Shown: positions 5,588 through 14,516 of the stretch, piece after piece
Numbering within the stretch: the first letter of the stretch is position 1
Layout: each line of letters begins with the position of its first letter
DNA from: Acidobacteriota bacterium
GTDB lineage: Bacteria; Acidobacteriota; Blastocatellia; UBA7656
DNA: 64,000 nucleotides
Direction of reading: 5' to 3'
Assembly (NCBI GenBank): GCA_038040445.1
Contig: JBBPIG010000016.1
Location: 91,767-155,766, forward strand
Translations under genes and position numbers: made by a program
The notes under the pieces: generated by a model
What the model saw: the letters and a program-made list of their open reading frames with translations, nothing else
The model's database searches: none
Told to the model about the DNA's origin: nothing

Positions 5588-7492
5588 CTATTCGATCAGC
5601 TTGCCCTTTTCCCCCGGCAGGAGCATTTGCCGATGAACCCACAACGGGGCGTTGCCGTTTGAGAGCAACCGATCGTGGAACTCTCGAAGAGAAAACTGTT
5701 CATTCCGATCGCGCCTGTAGTCGTCGCGAAGCTTCAGTATTGCAAGTTTGCCCACTGAATAAACCAGGTATGTCGGATCAAACGTGCCGCGTTCAGCTTC
5801 GATCCGCGACGGCGTCTCACCCATATAAGCGTTGTCCATGAAGAACCGCGTCGCTTGGTCCACAGTCATCCCGCCGGTGTGTTCTCGTATCCCCACCACG
5901 AACCGGCATAACCGCAGCAGCGCGCCCGCAAGCTGGCCCATCTTGATCTTCGGATCGCCTCCTCCGAACCCTTCGTCGATCATCATCTGTTCGGTGTAGT
6001 GAGCCCAGCCCTCGACAAAACTTGCAGGAGCAATCGACCAAAGCTTGCGCACCGGTGACGCGGTCTGCTTGAGGTACGTGCCCTGCACGAAGTGCCCGGG
6101 ATACACCTCGTGAATCGAAGTCGTCCAGAGCTGCGGGTAGTTGATCGAGCCCAGATACTCTTCTCTTTGCTTCTCGGTCCATTTCGGATCGACGTCGGTG
6201 ATCAGATAGCGCGCACGCAACGGGCGGCTCTCGAACGGACCGGGCGTCCACATGCTGGCCGTCGACCACCGCATGAAATCAGGCGTGGGCGCTACGACGG
6301 GCGGCTCGGAAGGTATCAGCGTTACGATCTCTTTCTCTTTGATGAATCGAGCCAATGCGTCGAGCTGTTTCTGCGCCTCTTCGACCAGAGTGCCGGCCTT
6401 CGGGTGATCGCGCTGCACGTCAGCCCACACCGCAAGCGAGTTGCGCTTCGGGTCTATCCGCGAAGCTGTTTTCTTGAACTCCTCCTGAGTCTTTGCGAGC
6501 TCACGCTCGGCGATCTTCAAAAGCTTATCGACCGGAACATCGATGCCTTCGTCGTACTTTAGCTTCGCTTCATAATTCTCTTTGCCGATTGCGAAGGTCG
6601 CTTTCAGGTCGGGTTTTATCCCTTCAAGGTGCTTGATGTACTTTGCGATCGCATCGGCGGCAGTCCTGGTGGAGTTCTTAAACTCGGATTGAAGCTTCGA
6701 GTCCTTGACCGAAGCAAACGCCCTGGGCAGATCGGTCTGAACGAAACTCAGCGTGCCTTTGAAGGTGTCGATCGCGATCTTCAAAAACACGGCAGGCGGC
6801 TGCCGCACGTTTGCGCGCGCGGAATCCAGCAAGCGCGGGACGAGCTTCTGTTTCGCAATCAGATGGCGAATTCGAGAGTCGGCGGGCGCGTATTCGAACA
6901 TCGCAATCTGCAGCAGGGCGGTCGAGAGCACGTCGTTGTAGATCTGCGGGTTGCGCTCGTAGCTTTTGATCTGCTCGAGCTCGAGCAGACGAGCGTTGAT
7001 GTTCGACGAAAGAATCTGGTAGTCGAATGTGTCTGACAGAGGTAGTTCGAGCGGCGGAATCTTTTCAAGACGCGACTGGAATGCCTTGATGGCGGAAATC
7101 TCGGCGGCGATAGCTCCGGCGCTGTAGTCTTCGAGGTGCCCGTCCCAAGCATGGATGCCGCTGGCCGCCGCGAGCGTAGGGTGGCGCGAGTGCAGATCCA
7201 ACAGGTACTCGGCGACAAGCTTTGGAAACTTAGCAGCAGCCATTTCGCTTTTTGATTCTCTTGTTTGAGCCGCAGCTACCCGCGAAAAAAGAGACTTAGA
7301 ACCAGGAAAATAACTTGCAAAAACCACTGAGCAAATCAGCAACGATATTGGGTAGTGTCCTAACTTTAATCTCTCTGCGCCACCTCTGCGTCCTCTGCGT
7401 CTCTGCGGTGAAGGGTTCTCGGCATTGGGGTTCACCGCAGACACGCAGAGGACGCAAAGGTCACGCAGAGAAGACAATGGAATTCCCTTCAT
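5588..7492 (-). CDS. DUF885-family metallohydrolase, exported, up to 634 aa
   Basis: The zinc motif is HEVYPGH (in SIHEVYPGHFVQGTYL), followed by FVEGWAHYTEQMM, with a third ligand region in the C-terminal helices, as in DUF885 proteins related to peptidases. A signal-peptide-like stretch (LLICSVVFASYF to VAAAQ) precedes the helical domain. The ATG at 7492 directly follows the proC stop codon, but the first ~40 residues are simply the translated CTCTGCG palindrome at 7371-7470. The true start may instead be an internal TTG or GTG just before the hydrophobic stretch. Substrate unknown; the family includes putative peptidases. Co-transcription with proC is likely. Confidence 0.88.
   Translation of the reverse strand: MKGIPLSSLRDLCVLCVSAVNPNAENPSPQRRRGRRGGAERLKLGHYPISLLICSVVFASYFPGSKSLFSRVAAAQTRESKSEMAAAKFPKLVAEYLLDLHSRHPTLAAASGIHAWDGHLEDYSAGAIAAEISAIKAFQSRLEKIPPLELPLSDTFDYQILSSNINARLLELEQIKSYERNPQIYNDVLSTALLQIAMFEYAPADSRIRHLIAKQKLVPRLLDSARANVRQPPAVFLKIAIDTFKGTLSFVQTDLPRAFASVKDSKLQSEFKNSTRTAADAIAKYIKHLEGIKPDLKATFAIGKENYEAKLKYDEGIDVPVDKLLKIAERELAKTQEEFKKTASRIDPKRNSLAVWADVQRDHPKAGTLVEEAQKQLDALARFIKEKEIVTLIPSEPPVVAPTPDFMRWSTASMWTPGPFESRPLRARYLITDVDPKWTEKQREEYLGSINYPQLWTTSIHEVYPGHFVQGTYLKQTASPVRKLWSIAPASFVEGWAHYTEQMMIDEGFGGGDPKIKMGQLAGALLRLCRFVVGIREHTGGMTVDQATRFFMDNAYMGETPSRIEAERGTFDPTYLVYSVGKLAILKLRDDYRRDRNEQFSLREFHDRLLSNGNAPLWVHRQMLLPGEKGKLIE
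7371..7470. repeat. CTCTGCG-type palindromic repeat, copy 1
   Basis: Arms 7371-7412 and 7431-7470 are complementary over about 40 bases and built of CTCTGCG words; the loop-side end is CTGCGGTGAA. Related copies occur at 8511-8595 and 39769-39836. Confidence 0.88.
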
Positions 7493-8308
7493 CTAGGTTT
7501 CCAAAAGCTCCTTTGCTCGTTGCGTGGCTTTCACAACCGCCTTTATTAGAGTAACTCGCAGCCCACCATCTTCCAGCTCGAGAATCCCGTCAATCGTGCA
7601 CCCAGCCGGCGTCGTCACCGTGTCTTTAAGCTTGGCCGGATGCTCGCCAGTTTCGAGCACCATCGAGCCCGCGCCGACCACGGTCTGCGCCGCAAGCACC
7701 GTTGCGATGTCGCGCGGCAGTCCGACTTTCACCCCGGCTTCGGCCAGCGACTCGATCACGATGTAAATGAATGCCGGCCCGCTCGCCGACAGCCCGGTGA
7801 TCGCGTCCATATGCTTCTCATCGGCGACTACGGTACGGCCCACGGAATCGAAGATGAACTTCGCAAGCTCGAGGTGCTCACGCGAGGCATTCTTGCCGGG
7901 CGCTATGCCGGTCATTCCCTTCTTCAGCAGACAAGGCGTGTTCGGCATAGCGCGGATCACCGGAACCGGCGCAACCAGGTGCTTCTCAATAAACGCGGTG
8001 CTAACGGACGCCGCGACGGAGATCAAGAGTTGAGATGGCCTGAGACCTTCGCCGATCTCAGCCAAAACAACCGGAACGGTCTGGGGCTTGACGGCAAGGA
8101 TGATTATGTCAGCAGTCGCGGTCGCAACTTTATTTGAAAGCGTGCCGGCTACGTTGAACCGCTCGCGCATGGAATCTAGCCGCTCCTGGTGCCCCGCCGT
8201 GATCCTTACGTTGGCGATGTTGATGACGCCGGCTTCAAGCAGACCCTTGATCAAGATTTCGCCAAGCTTTCCCGCGCCGACCACCGCGATCTTTTTGTCC
8301 TTTAACAT
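7493..8308 (-). CDS. proC: Pyrroline-5-carboxylate reductase
   Basis: Catalyses the last step of proline synthesis, NAD(P)H-dependent reduction of pyrroline-5-carboxylate, in the cytoplasm. The Rossmann dinucleotide motif VVGAGKLGE is at the N-terminus, VKPQTV follows the nucleotide domain, VIRAMPNTPCLL is conserved, and the C-terminal dimerisation domain has GLSASGPAFIY and LKDTVTTPAGCTIDG. At 271 residues the length is normal. Its stop codon is immediately followed by the ATG of the DUF885 gene. Confidence 0.96.
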   Translation of the reverse strand: MLKDKKIAVVGAGKLGEILIKGLLEAGVINIANVRITAGHQERLDSMRERFNVAGTLSNKVATATADIIILAVKPQTVPVVLAEIGEGLRPSQLLISVAASVSTAFIEKHLVAPVPVIRAMPNTPCLLKKGMTGIAPGKNASREHLELAKFIFDSVGRTVVADEKHMDAITGLSASGPAFIYIVIESLAEAGVKVGLPRDIATVLAAQTVVGAGSMVLETGEHPAKLKDTVTTPAGCTIDGILELEDGGLRVTLIKAVVKATQRAKELLET

Positions 8309-8648
8309 TGATTTGTTCTCCGTTTGTTGCGCTTCGTTGCGATGATAGCAGTGAGCCCAAGTGAGTAGCCAGTGATTGCCCGTTATGCTAGGCTCGGTCA
8401 GTTGAGATAGACCACGGATTAGACAGGATGCGACGGATTCGCGCTGATCTGATCCGTGCGGCTCCGCTCAATCCGCGTAGCAACCGCGTGACTTCTTGTT
8501 CCTTAGCAAGTTTCTCTCTGCGTTCCCCAGCGTCCCCTGCGGTTAAGTCCGGTCAAAGATTGAACCGCGGAGGACGCAGAGGAACGCAGAGGTTTTGGTT
8601 GCGGCTTGAAAGCCTGCTCCGCGTGGTCCGTGGTCCATTACGACAAGC
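8309..8648. other. Divergent intergenic region proC/aroDE with repeats
   Basis: This 340-bp space lies between two divergent genes and must hold both promoters, but most of it is repeat: TAGACCACGGATTAGACAGG-type sequence near 8408-8455, the CTCTGCG palindrome at 8511-8595 and a CCGTGGT heptamer run at 8619-8642. I could not choose a promoter confidently. Confidence 0.6.
8511..8595. repeat. CTCTGCG-type palindromic repeat, copy 2
   Basis: Arms 8511-8546 (ending CTGCGGTTAA) and 8560-8595 (starting TTGAACCGCGGAGG) are complementary and share words with copies at 7371 and 39769. Confidence 0.82.
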
Positions 8649-10163
8649 ATGTCTGAAAATCGCGTTCGAGTCTGCGCCGTTATCACCGAAGCGACGATCG
8701 ACGCCGCTCGTGCCTCGATCAAACGAGCGGCAAGCATCGCCGATATGATCGAGGTCAGGCTCGATTACCTGAGAGATTTTGACTTCTCCGATCGGGACGG
8801 TCTGCGCGCGCTGCTCGAAGACAAGCCGCTTCCGGCTATCATCACTTGCCGCGCGACCTCCGAAGGCGGGAATCAGCCCGTAGACGATCACGTGCGGCTG
8901 AGCTTACTGGTCGAAGGCGCGCGGCGCCTCGCCGACTACTGTGACATAGAAGCCGCTCATTACGAAGAAGCGGCAAAGCTCGCGCCGAACTTCTCGCGTC
9001 TCATAGTCTCCTACCATAACTTCGACAGAACCCCGGCGGACCTGGACGCGATCTACAATCGAGTAACGGCGCTTCCTGCCGCCGTGCATAAGATTGTGAC
9101 GCAAGCCAACACCGTCAGCGACTCGCTGGCCATATTCAAGCTGCTCGACCGCGCACGAACTGAGGGGCGCGATCTCATAGCGCTTGCAATGGGAGCACCC
9201 GGCGTGATCACGCGTGTACTCGGGCCCGCGCGGGGGAGCTTCCTTACCTATTGCTCGCTTCGACACGGCAAAGAGAGCGCGCCGGGCCAGTCGAGTTGCG
9301 ACGAGTTGATCCACGACTATCGCGTTCATCGCGTCTCGCACAGCACTTCGATAACAGGAATCATCGGCTCGCCTGTTGCGCACTCCGCTTCACCCGCGAT
9401 GCACAATCGAGCATTCGCCGAGCTCGATCTCGACTTCGTTTATCTCCCCTTCGAGGTGGAAGACCTCGCCGAGTTTTTCCATCGCTTCATCAGACCGGCG
9501 ACGCGCGAGATTGATTGGGATTTTCGCGGGCTGAGCGTAACCATCCCTCACAAGAGCGCCGTGATTCCGCTGCTCGACGAAGCTGACCGGGCGGCACGCG
9601 AGGTCGGCGCGGTAAACACAGTTGTCGTGCGCGAGGGGATGCTGACCGGCTACAACACTGATGTTCAAGGGGCGATGGAACCGCTCGAGAAGGTTTACGC
9701 GCTCGAAGGTGAGAGTTGTGCTGTGATTGGAGCGGGCGGCGCCGCGCGAGCTGTGATCTACGGGCTTGTCGAACGCGGCGCTCGGGTCGGCGTCTTCGCT
9801 CGCAACCCCGAGAAGGCGCGCGCTCTGCCCGAGGCATTTGGCGTTCTTGTTTCTCCAATTGAAGCACTCCAATCAAGTGATGCCCGCGTGGTAATCAATA
9901 CGACTCCGGTTGGAATGCGCGGTCACAGTGAAGGCTCAAGCCCAGTTCCTGGAGCCTGGCTGCGCAGCCGCCGGATCGCTTACGACTTGGTTTACAATCC
10001 ATTCGAAACCCGCTTCCTCGCCGACGCGCGAGCGGCAGGATGCCAAACGATCAGCGGGCTTGAAATGTTGGTGGCGCAGGCGGCGCTCCAGTTCGAGCTT
10101 TGGACCGGCAGGAAACCGCCGCTTGATGTTATGCGCGAGGCGGCGTTGGCAAAGATCGCGTGA
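8649..10163 (+). CDS. aroDE: Fused 3-dehydroquinate dehydratase (type I) / shikimate dehydrogenase
   Basis: Two consecutive shikimate-pathway enzymes in one 504-residue chain. Residues ~1-220 are type I dehydroquinase: EVRLDYL, the catalytic His in LIVSYHNF (around residue 120) and the Schiff-base Lys in VHKIVTQA (around 145). Residues ~230-504 are AroE: GSPVAHSASPAMHN, the catalytic Lys in LSVTIPHKS, GAVNTVV, GYNTDVQG and the NADP loop GAGGAARAV. The order AroD then AroE matches the plant and chlamydial fusions. The ATG follows the heptamer-type repeat with no strong ribosome-binding site. Confidence 0.96.
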   Translation: MSENRVRVCAVITEATIDAARASIKRAASIADMIEVRLDYLRDFDFSDRDGLRALLEDKPLPAIITCRATSEGGNQPVDDHVRLSLLVEGARRLADYCDIEAAHYEEAAKLAPNFSRLIVSYHNFDRTPADLDAIYNRVTALPAAVHKIVTQANTVSDSLAIFKLLDRARTEGRDLIALAMGAPGVITRVLGPARGSFLTYCSLRHGKESAPGQSSCDELIHDYRVHRVSHSTSITGIIGSPVAHSASPAMHNRAFAELDLDFVYLPFEVEDLAEFFHRFIRPATREIDWDFRGLSVTIPHKSAVIPLLDEADRAAREVGAVNTVVVREGMLTGYNTDVQGAMEPLEKVYALEGESCAVIGAGGAARAVIYGLVERGARVGVFARNPEKARALPEAFGVLVSPIEALQSSDARVVINTTPVGMRGHSEGSSPVPGAWLRSRRIAYDLVYNPFETRFLADARAAGCQTISGLEMLVAQAALQFELWTGRKPPLDVMREAALAKIA

Positions 10164-10170
10164 GGAGCAG

Positions 10171-10404
10171 ACGGCCTCCGCTAGGAGGGTCATGTTCATA
10201 GAAGCGTGAGAGGATGCACGCGCCCTCCGCTAGGAGGGCCATGTTCATAGAGGCGCGAGAGGATGCAGTACCCTCCGCTAGGAGGGCCATGTTTATAGAA
10301 GCGCGAGAGGATACGCACCCTCTGCTAGAAGGCCATGTTTATAGAGGCGCGAGAGGATGTACGCGCCCTCCGCTAGGAGGGCCTGGCCCTCCTAGCGGAG
10401 GGCG
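10171..10404. repeat. 48-bp tandem repeat (five units) closed by a perfect 20-bp palindrome
   Basis: Five units with the mini-palindrome CCTCCGCTAGGAGG have centres at about 10180, 10229, 10277, 10324 and 10372 (spacing 47-49). Between them lies a conserved GCCATGTTCATAGAAGCGCG-like spacer. The last unit is followed by its reverse complement, giving arms 10364-10383 and 10385-10404 with one base between. A further hairpin CCACCAA-CTGCG-TTGGTGG follows at 10406-10424. Confidence 0.92.
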
Positions 10405-10578
10405 ACCACCAACTGCGTTGGTGGGACTGCACCTGAATAGTCGCGTGTCAATGCGCTTTTTCAGCAGCATGCTAGGATTGCGGCGTTAGAAGTGATATCC
10501 TTCACTCGCTCAGATCTAAGGCATCACCCGAATTTGTGGTAACGGGCAACGGCCAGTCCTACTCGCTGGAGAACCCAG

Positions 10579-12285
10579 ATGCGAAGTCTCCCACGCCTAG
10601 TGATTTTTCTCGCGCTTCTGTTCGGCATAGAATCTTTGACGCAGTCTGTATCACTTGCTCAAGACGCAAAGGGCACGGGCACAATCACGGGCCGTGTCTT
10701 ACTCGATGGCAAGCCCGCACAGCGTGTCATCGTGCTGGCTACCCCATCAGTCACGGATCCCGCCAGAATGGTCGAGCAAATGCTAAAGCCGGCCGCGTCG
10801 CTCAAGGCGGCGACCGATTCCGACGGCCGTTACCGTTTCGAAGCCTTGCCTGCCGGGAAGTACAACATAATGCCGTCCGCACCAACATTAGTGAGCGCCG
10901 AACCAGGTGCGTTCGCGAAAGAATTGAATGTAACCGAAGGCGCGGCCATCGAGGGCATCGACTTCTCATTGTCACGCGGCGGCGTCATGACCGGAAAGAT
11001 CACCGATAGCGAGGGGCGGCCGGTTATTACTGAAGAAATCTCCTTGAAGTTGGTCGCGGGCACAAAGGCGGCCGACTCGTACTCGGGGCAAGGAGGCCGG
11101 ATGTACTACACGGACGACCGCGGCGTCTATCGAATCTACGCTCTAGCGCCCGGGCGGTACATAGTGAGCGCCGGCGGTTCTCAAGACTCGATGAGTTTCC
11201 TAGCCAAACGGCCGAAAAGAGTTCAGACCTACTATCCGGGAGTCACCGATGAATCGCGGTCAAAACCCGTTGAGGTGATCGCCGGGGCGGAAGCCTCAGG
11301 TGTGGACATTAAGGTTGGCATGGCGGACAAGGGGTTTAGCGTGAACGGCCGCGTCCTTATTGCGGAGACAGGCGCACCGATCGCCAATGCGATGGTTGCC
11401 TACACGACCAGACCCAGTGAGGGCAGCCTGGAACAGAGCAATCGCGAAGACTCCTTCTCTGTTCCCGGCGGGATCACGACTACGAACGCCAAGGGTGAGT
11501 TTCGCCTCGATTCCGTGGAGCCAGGCAACTACAAATTGGAAGTCCAATCCATGGGCGCATTGACTGGCACCAGCACCAATGATTTCTACGCCGACCCGGT
11601 CAACTTCGAAGTTCAATCGGGCAATATCGATAAGCTCGTGATCAAGGTTCATCTCGGCGCAAGCATCAGCGGCGTCGTGGGGTTCGAAAGCCCCGCCGCC
11701 GAAGCTTTCGACACCTCGACTCCATTTATGCTGATTGCCGTCCCGGATGAGCGGACGAAGTCCACGGCGTCGGGCATGGCCCGAGTTGCGGCCGACGGCA
11801 GCTTTAGGATCGGCGGGCTCAAAGCCGGCAAGATAAATATCCGGTCGCTTCCATATGGCGCCCAGAAGTTTTCAGTCGTTCGGATCGAACGCAACGGTGT
11901 AGAGCAATTCGACGGACTAGATATTCAGCCAAACGAGCAGATCACCGGAGTGAGAGTAGTCGTGGTTCAGGCCAATTGCATCCTGCACGGTAGGGTTACC
12001 ATTCAAGGGGGCACTCTCACGCCCGACTCAGAGATCTCAGTGTGGGCGCGTCCGCTGAACAGCACCATCAATGATTCGCATCGAACCTTTCCGGTAGACG
12101 CGAAGGGAAATTTCGTCATCGAAGGTCTGGCGCCGGGTGATTATGAGGTCGAGGCCAGCGTGTCCTCGCAAGGCTCGGGAACCGGGCGCAGGGTCTCGGC
12201 TAAGCAGCAGGTGACATTGACGCCTGGCACCCCGGCACAAACGAGCCTCATTCTCGATCTAGGAGCGAAAGGTCCCGACAAATGA
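10579..12285 (+). CDS. Secreted carboxypeptidase-regulatory-like repeat protein, 568 aa
   Basis: After a signal peptide (residues 1-28, ending SVSLAQ) the chain is made of about five beta-sandwich repeats of the carboxypeptidase-regulatory/SpaA-like type, each with a G-x-V opening strand and a D-x-x-G-x-F/Y-R-F/I-x-x-L-x-x-G-x-Y signature: DSDGRYRFEALPAGKY, DDRGVYRIYALAPGRY, AKGEFRLDSVEPGNY, DGSFRIGGLKAGK and AKGNFVIEGLAPGDY. No catalytic motif is visible; a structural or binding role at the cell surface is likely. GGAG lies 8 nt upstream of the ATG. The stop overlaps the ATG of the next gene (ATGA). Confidence 0.88.
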   Translation: MRSLPRLVIFLALLFGIESLTQSVSLAQDAKGTGTITGRVLLDGKPAQRVIVLATPSVTDPARMVEQMLKPAASLKAATDSDGRYRFEALPAGKYNIMPSAPTLVSAEPGAFAKELNVTEGAAIEGIDFSLSRGGVMTGKITDSEGRPVITEEISLKLVAGTKAADSYSGQGGRMYYTDDRGVYRIYALAPGRYIVSAGGSQDSMSFLAKRPKRVQTYYPGVTDESRSKPVEVIAGAEASGVDIKVGMADKGFSVNGRVLIAETGAPIANAMVAYTTRPSEGSLEQSNREDSFSVPGGITTTNAKGEFRLDSVEPGNYKLEVQSMGALTGTSTNDFYADPVNFEVQSGNIDKLVIKVHLGASISGVVGFESPAAEAFDTSTPFMLIAVPDERTKSTASGMARVAADGSFRIGGLKAGKINIRSLPYGAQKFSVVRIERNGVEQFDGLDIQPNEQITGVRVVVVQANCILHGRVTIQGGTLTPDSEISVWARPLNSTINDSHRTFPVDAKGNFVIEGLAPGDYEVEASVSSQGSGTGRRVSAKQQVTLTPGTPAQTSLILDLGAKGPDK

Positions 12286-14258
12286 ACGCTCTGTCACAGA
12301 ATCCGCCCGGGACGAATTGCCGAAACTTTACGATGCATAAGATTGCTTTAGGAATTATTCTATCTACCTTATTCGTATCGGCGATCGCCAATGCCCAGCA
12401 ACCGCAATCAGAGAAGCCTGCGGCGGGCGATCGCCGGGTGGCGCAGCAACCAGCGACCGCGCAGGAGAAAAAACCCCAGGCGGGCGGGTCGATCAAGGGC
12501 CGCGTGATCGGAGAAGGAAACCGGCCGGTTGCTGATGCTTCGATCATGGCTTTTCCTGCAAACATGGCTTCCAACCCGCAAGCGATGATGACCACGTTCT
12601 TCCGGCCGGTCACCTCCGACGCGGATGGAAAGTTCGAGTTGAGCGGTCTTCAATGGGGCGCCTACAAAATCTCTGCAAGCGCTCCCGGATACGTTCTGTC
12701 CGACTCCGACTCGAAGCCGTACTATCGACCCGGCGAGAGTATCACGCTCACTCTGGCAAAAGGCGGCGTGATTACCGGCCGGGTGACCAACTTAACGGGC
12801 GATGCCGTAGTCGGAGCCGTCGTGCGTGCGATCAAAGTGCGAGAAGCTGATAACAAACCGGTGCGGGTACGCCGAGACATGGCCTCCGAATTCACCGGCA
12901 CGATCGCTTCGCTGCTTGGACCGTACAAGACCGACGACCGCGGCATATACCGCATCTACGGTCTCGAGGCAGGTTATTATCAGGTTGCCGCGGGCGGCCG
13001 GCGCGGGCAAGGCACCGGTGTGAACTACTCAGAGGCTCTGTCCTCACCGCGCGGTGGAGCCTACGACGGCGACGCGCCGACTTACTTTCCCTCGAGCACG
13101 ATCGACACTGCGGCCGAGGTCACGGTGCGAGCCGGGGACGAAGCCACCAACATTGACATCCGGTATCGCGATAACCGAGGTCACTCGGTGAGCGGCGCCG
13201 TATCGCGTTCTAAGGAATCGGGTGAGGACGGAATCTCGGTGATGCTGACTCGGGCAAGCAACGGAATAGTTGAAGCGACAACCTACGTGCTTGCGCCGCT
13301 GAAAGAAAAAGGTTTTGCTTTCGACGCTCTCCTCGACGGTGAATATTTCGTGACTGCAATGGCCGGATCGGGCTCTATGATGGGCGGCGGTGACGGGATG
13401 AATGTATCGGTGTCACCGTCACGGCCAGTGACGGTGAGCGGCGCCGACGTCACCGGCGTTGAGCTTGCGCTCGAGCCTCTTGCTTCAATGGCCGGCCGCG
13501 CCTTGATCGAGCCGATAAGCGCCGCGCAGAAAGCGGAATGCAAAGCTAACAGGCCGGCCCGGCTCGAAGAACTCGTCATCAGCGCGCGAGACGAAGGCAG
13601 CAAGAAGCCCGAGGATCAATCTCTATCATTGCTCTCCATGTTTAAAGACACTTCTCCCAACGAGAAGGGCGAGTTCACCGTTGGCTTTCTCCGGCCGGGT
13701 GTTCATCGATTGGATCTGCAGCTTCCCGGAGACAGTGTTTACATAAGAACCGTCACGCTTCCTCCGCTGACTCCCGATGGCAAGCCCGTCGATGCCGCAA
13801 AGAGCGGGGTTACGCTGAAGTCCGGCGACAAGGTGAAGGGGCTGGTAGTCACGATGAGCGAAGGAGCCGCGGGTTTGCGAGGAAAGGTCGTCACCGGCGA
13901 AGAAAACAAGCCGCCGTCCGCGAAGATGAGAGTGCACCTTGTGCCTGCCGAACCAGAAGCCGCTGACAATATCCTGCGTTACTTCGAGGCCGAAGTAGCA
14001 GCAGACGGCAACTTCGCGTTTGCCAACATCGCACCCGGCAAATACCGGCTCGTAGCGCGAGAGCTCTCCGACCAGGAACTAACCGAAGCAGATCACAAGC
14101 CGCTAGCCTGGGACGCGGGCGGGCGAACCTCTCTCAAGTTTGAAGGCGAAGCATCTAAGAAAACAATCGAGCTCAGTCAATGCCAGCGGGTCACAGATTT
14201 CGTCGTGAGCTACACACCTCTAATAAAGCCGTCCAAACCCGTTAGGAAAGCAAACTAG
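12282..14258 (+). CDS. Secreted carboxypeptidase-regulatory-like repeat protein, 658 aa
   Basis: A paralogue of the preceding gene, translationally coupled through ATGA. Residues ~18-39 form the signal peptide (MHKIALGIILSTLFVSAIA then NAQQ); the ATG at 12333 is an alternative start but has no ribosome-binding site. The beta-sandwich repeats are again marked by DADGKFELSGLQWGAY, DDRGIYRIYGLEAGYY and DGNFAFANIAPGKY. There is a Pro/Lys/Gln-rich stretch after the signal peptide. The pair probably forms one extracytoplasmic unit; the function is unknown. Confidence 0.87.
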   Translation: MNALSQNPPGTNCRNFTMHKIALGIILSTLFVSAIANAQQPQSEKPAAGDRRVAQQPATAQEKKPQAGGSIKGRVIGEGNRPVADASIMAFPANMASNPQAMMTTFFRPVTSDADGKFELSGLQWGAYKISASAPGYVLSDSDSKPYYRPGESITLTLAKGGVITGRVTNLTGDAVVGAVVRAIKVREADNKPVRVRRDMASEFTGTIASLLGPYKTDDRGIYRIYGLEAGYYQVAAGGRRGQGTGVNYSEALSSPRGGAYDGDAPTYFPSSTIDTAAEVTVRAGDEATNIDIRYRDNRGHSVSGAVSRSKESGEDGISVMLTRASNGIVEATTYVLAPLKEKGFAFDALLDGEYFVTAMAGSGSMMGGGDGMNVSVSPSRPVTVSGADVTGVELALEPLASMAGRALIEPISAAQKAECKANRPARLEELVISARDEGSKKPEDQSLSLLSMFKDTSPNEKGEFTVGFLRPGVHRLDLQLPGDSVYIRTVTLPPLTPDGKPVDAAKSGVTLKSGDKVKGLVVTMSEGAAGLRGKVVTGEENKPPSAKMRVHLVPAEPEAADNILRYFEAEVAADGNFAFANIAPGKYRLVARELSDQELTEADHKPLAWDAGGRTSLKFEGEASKKTIELSQCQRVTDFVVSYTPLIKPSKPVRKAN

Positions 14259-14299
14259 TGACTTGAACAGTCGTTTCGCTAGCCATTAATTGGGTACGA

Positions 14300-14422
14300 A
14301 ATCCGTGCGAACCGTCAAATCAGCGTCATCCGTGGTCTATGAGTTCGCAAGGATCGCATTGGCCAGCACGCCGCATAGACCACGGATGACACTGATTCGA
14401 CCGATTTGCGCGGATACCGATT
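14300..14422. repeat. ATCCGTGGTCTA-type palindromic repeat
   Basis: Inner arms 14318-14341 and 14373-14396 are complementary at 23 of 24 positions by eye, and weaker complementarity extends to 14300 and 14422. A partial relative lies near 8408-8455. It sits between the secreted-protein pair and the peroxiredoxin gene. Confidence 0.85.
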
Positions 14423-14516
14423 CACGCCCCGCAAGTTGCAACCGTGCTTGACACCCGACCGCCAGTCGAACTAATGAGTACCTGGAAGTTATGTCTCTAG
14501 AGTGGAGGAAAAGAAG

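Noticed and set aside
10214..10489. A 91-codon ORF in the 48-bp tandem repeat
   Set aside because: Its repeated peptide (ARRAMFIEARED) is only the translation of the repeat, and units with changed length break the pattern; there is no ribosome-binding site.
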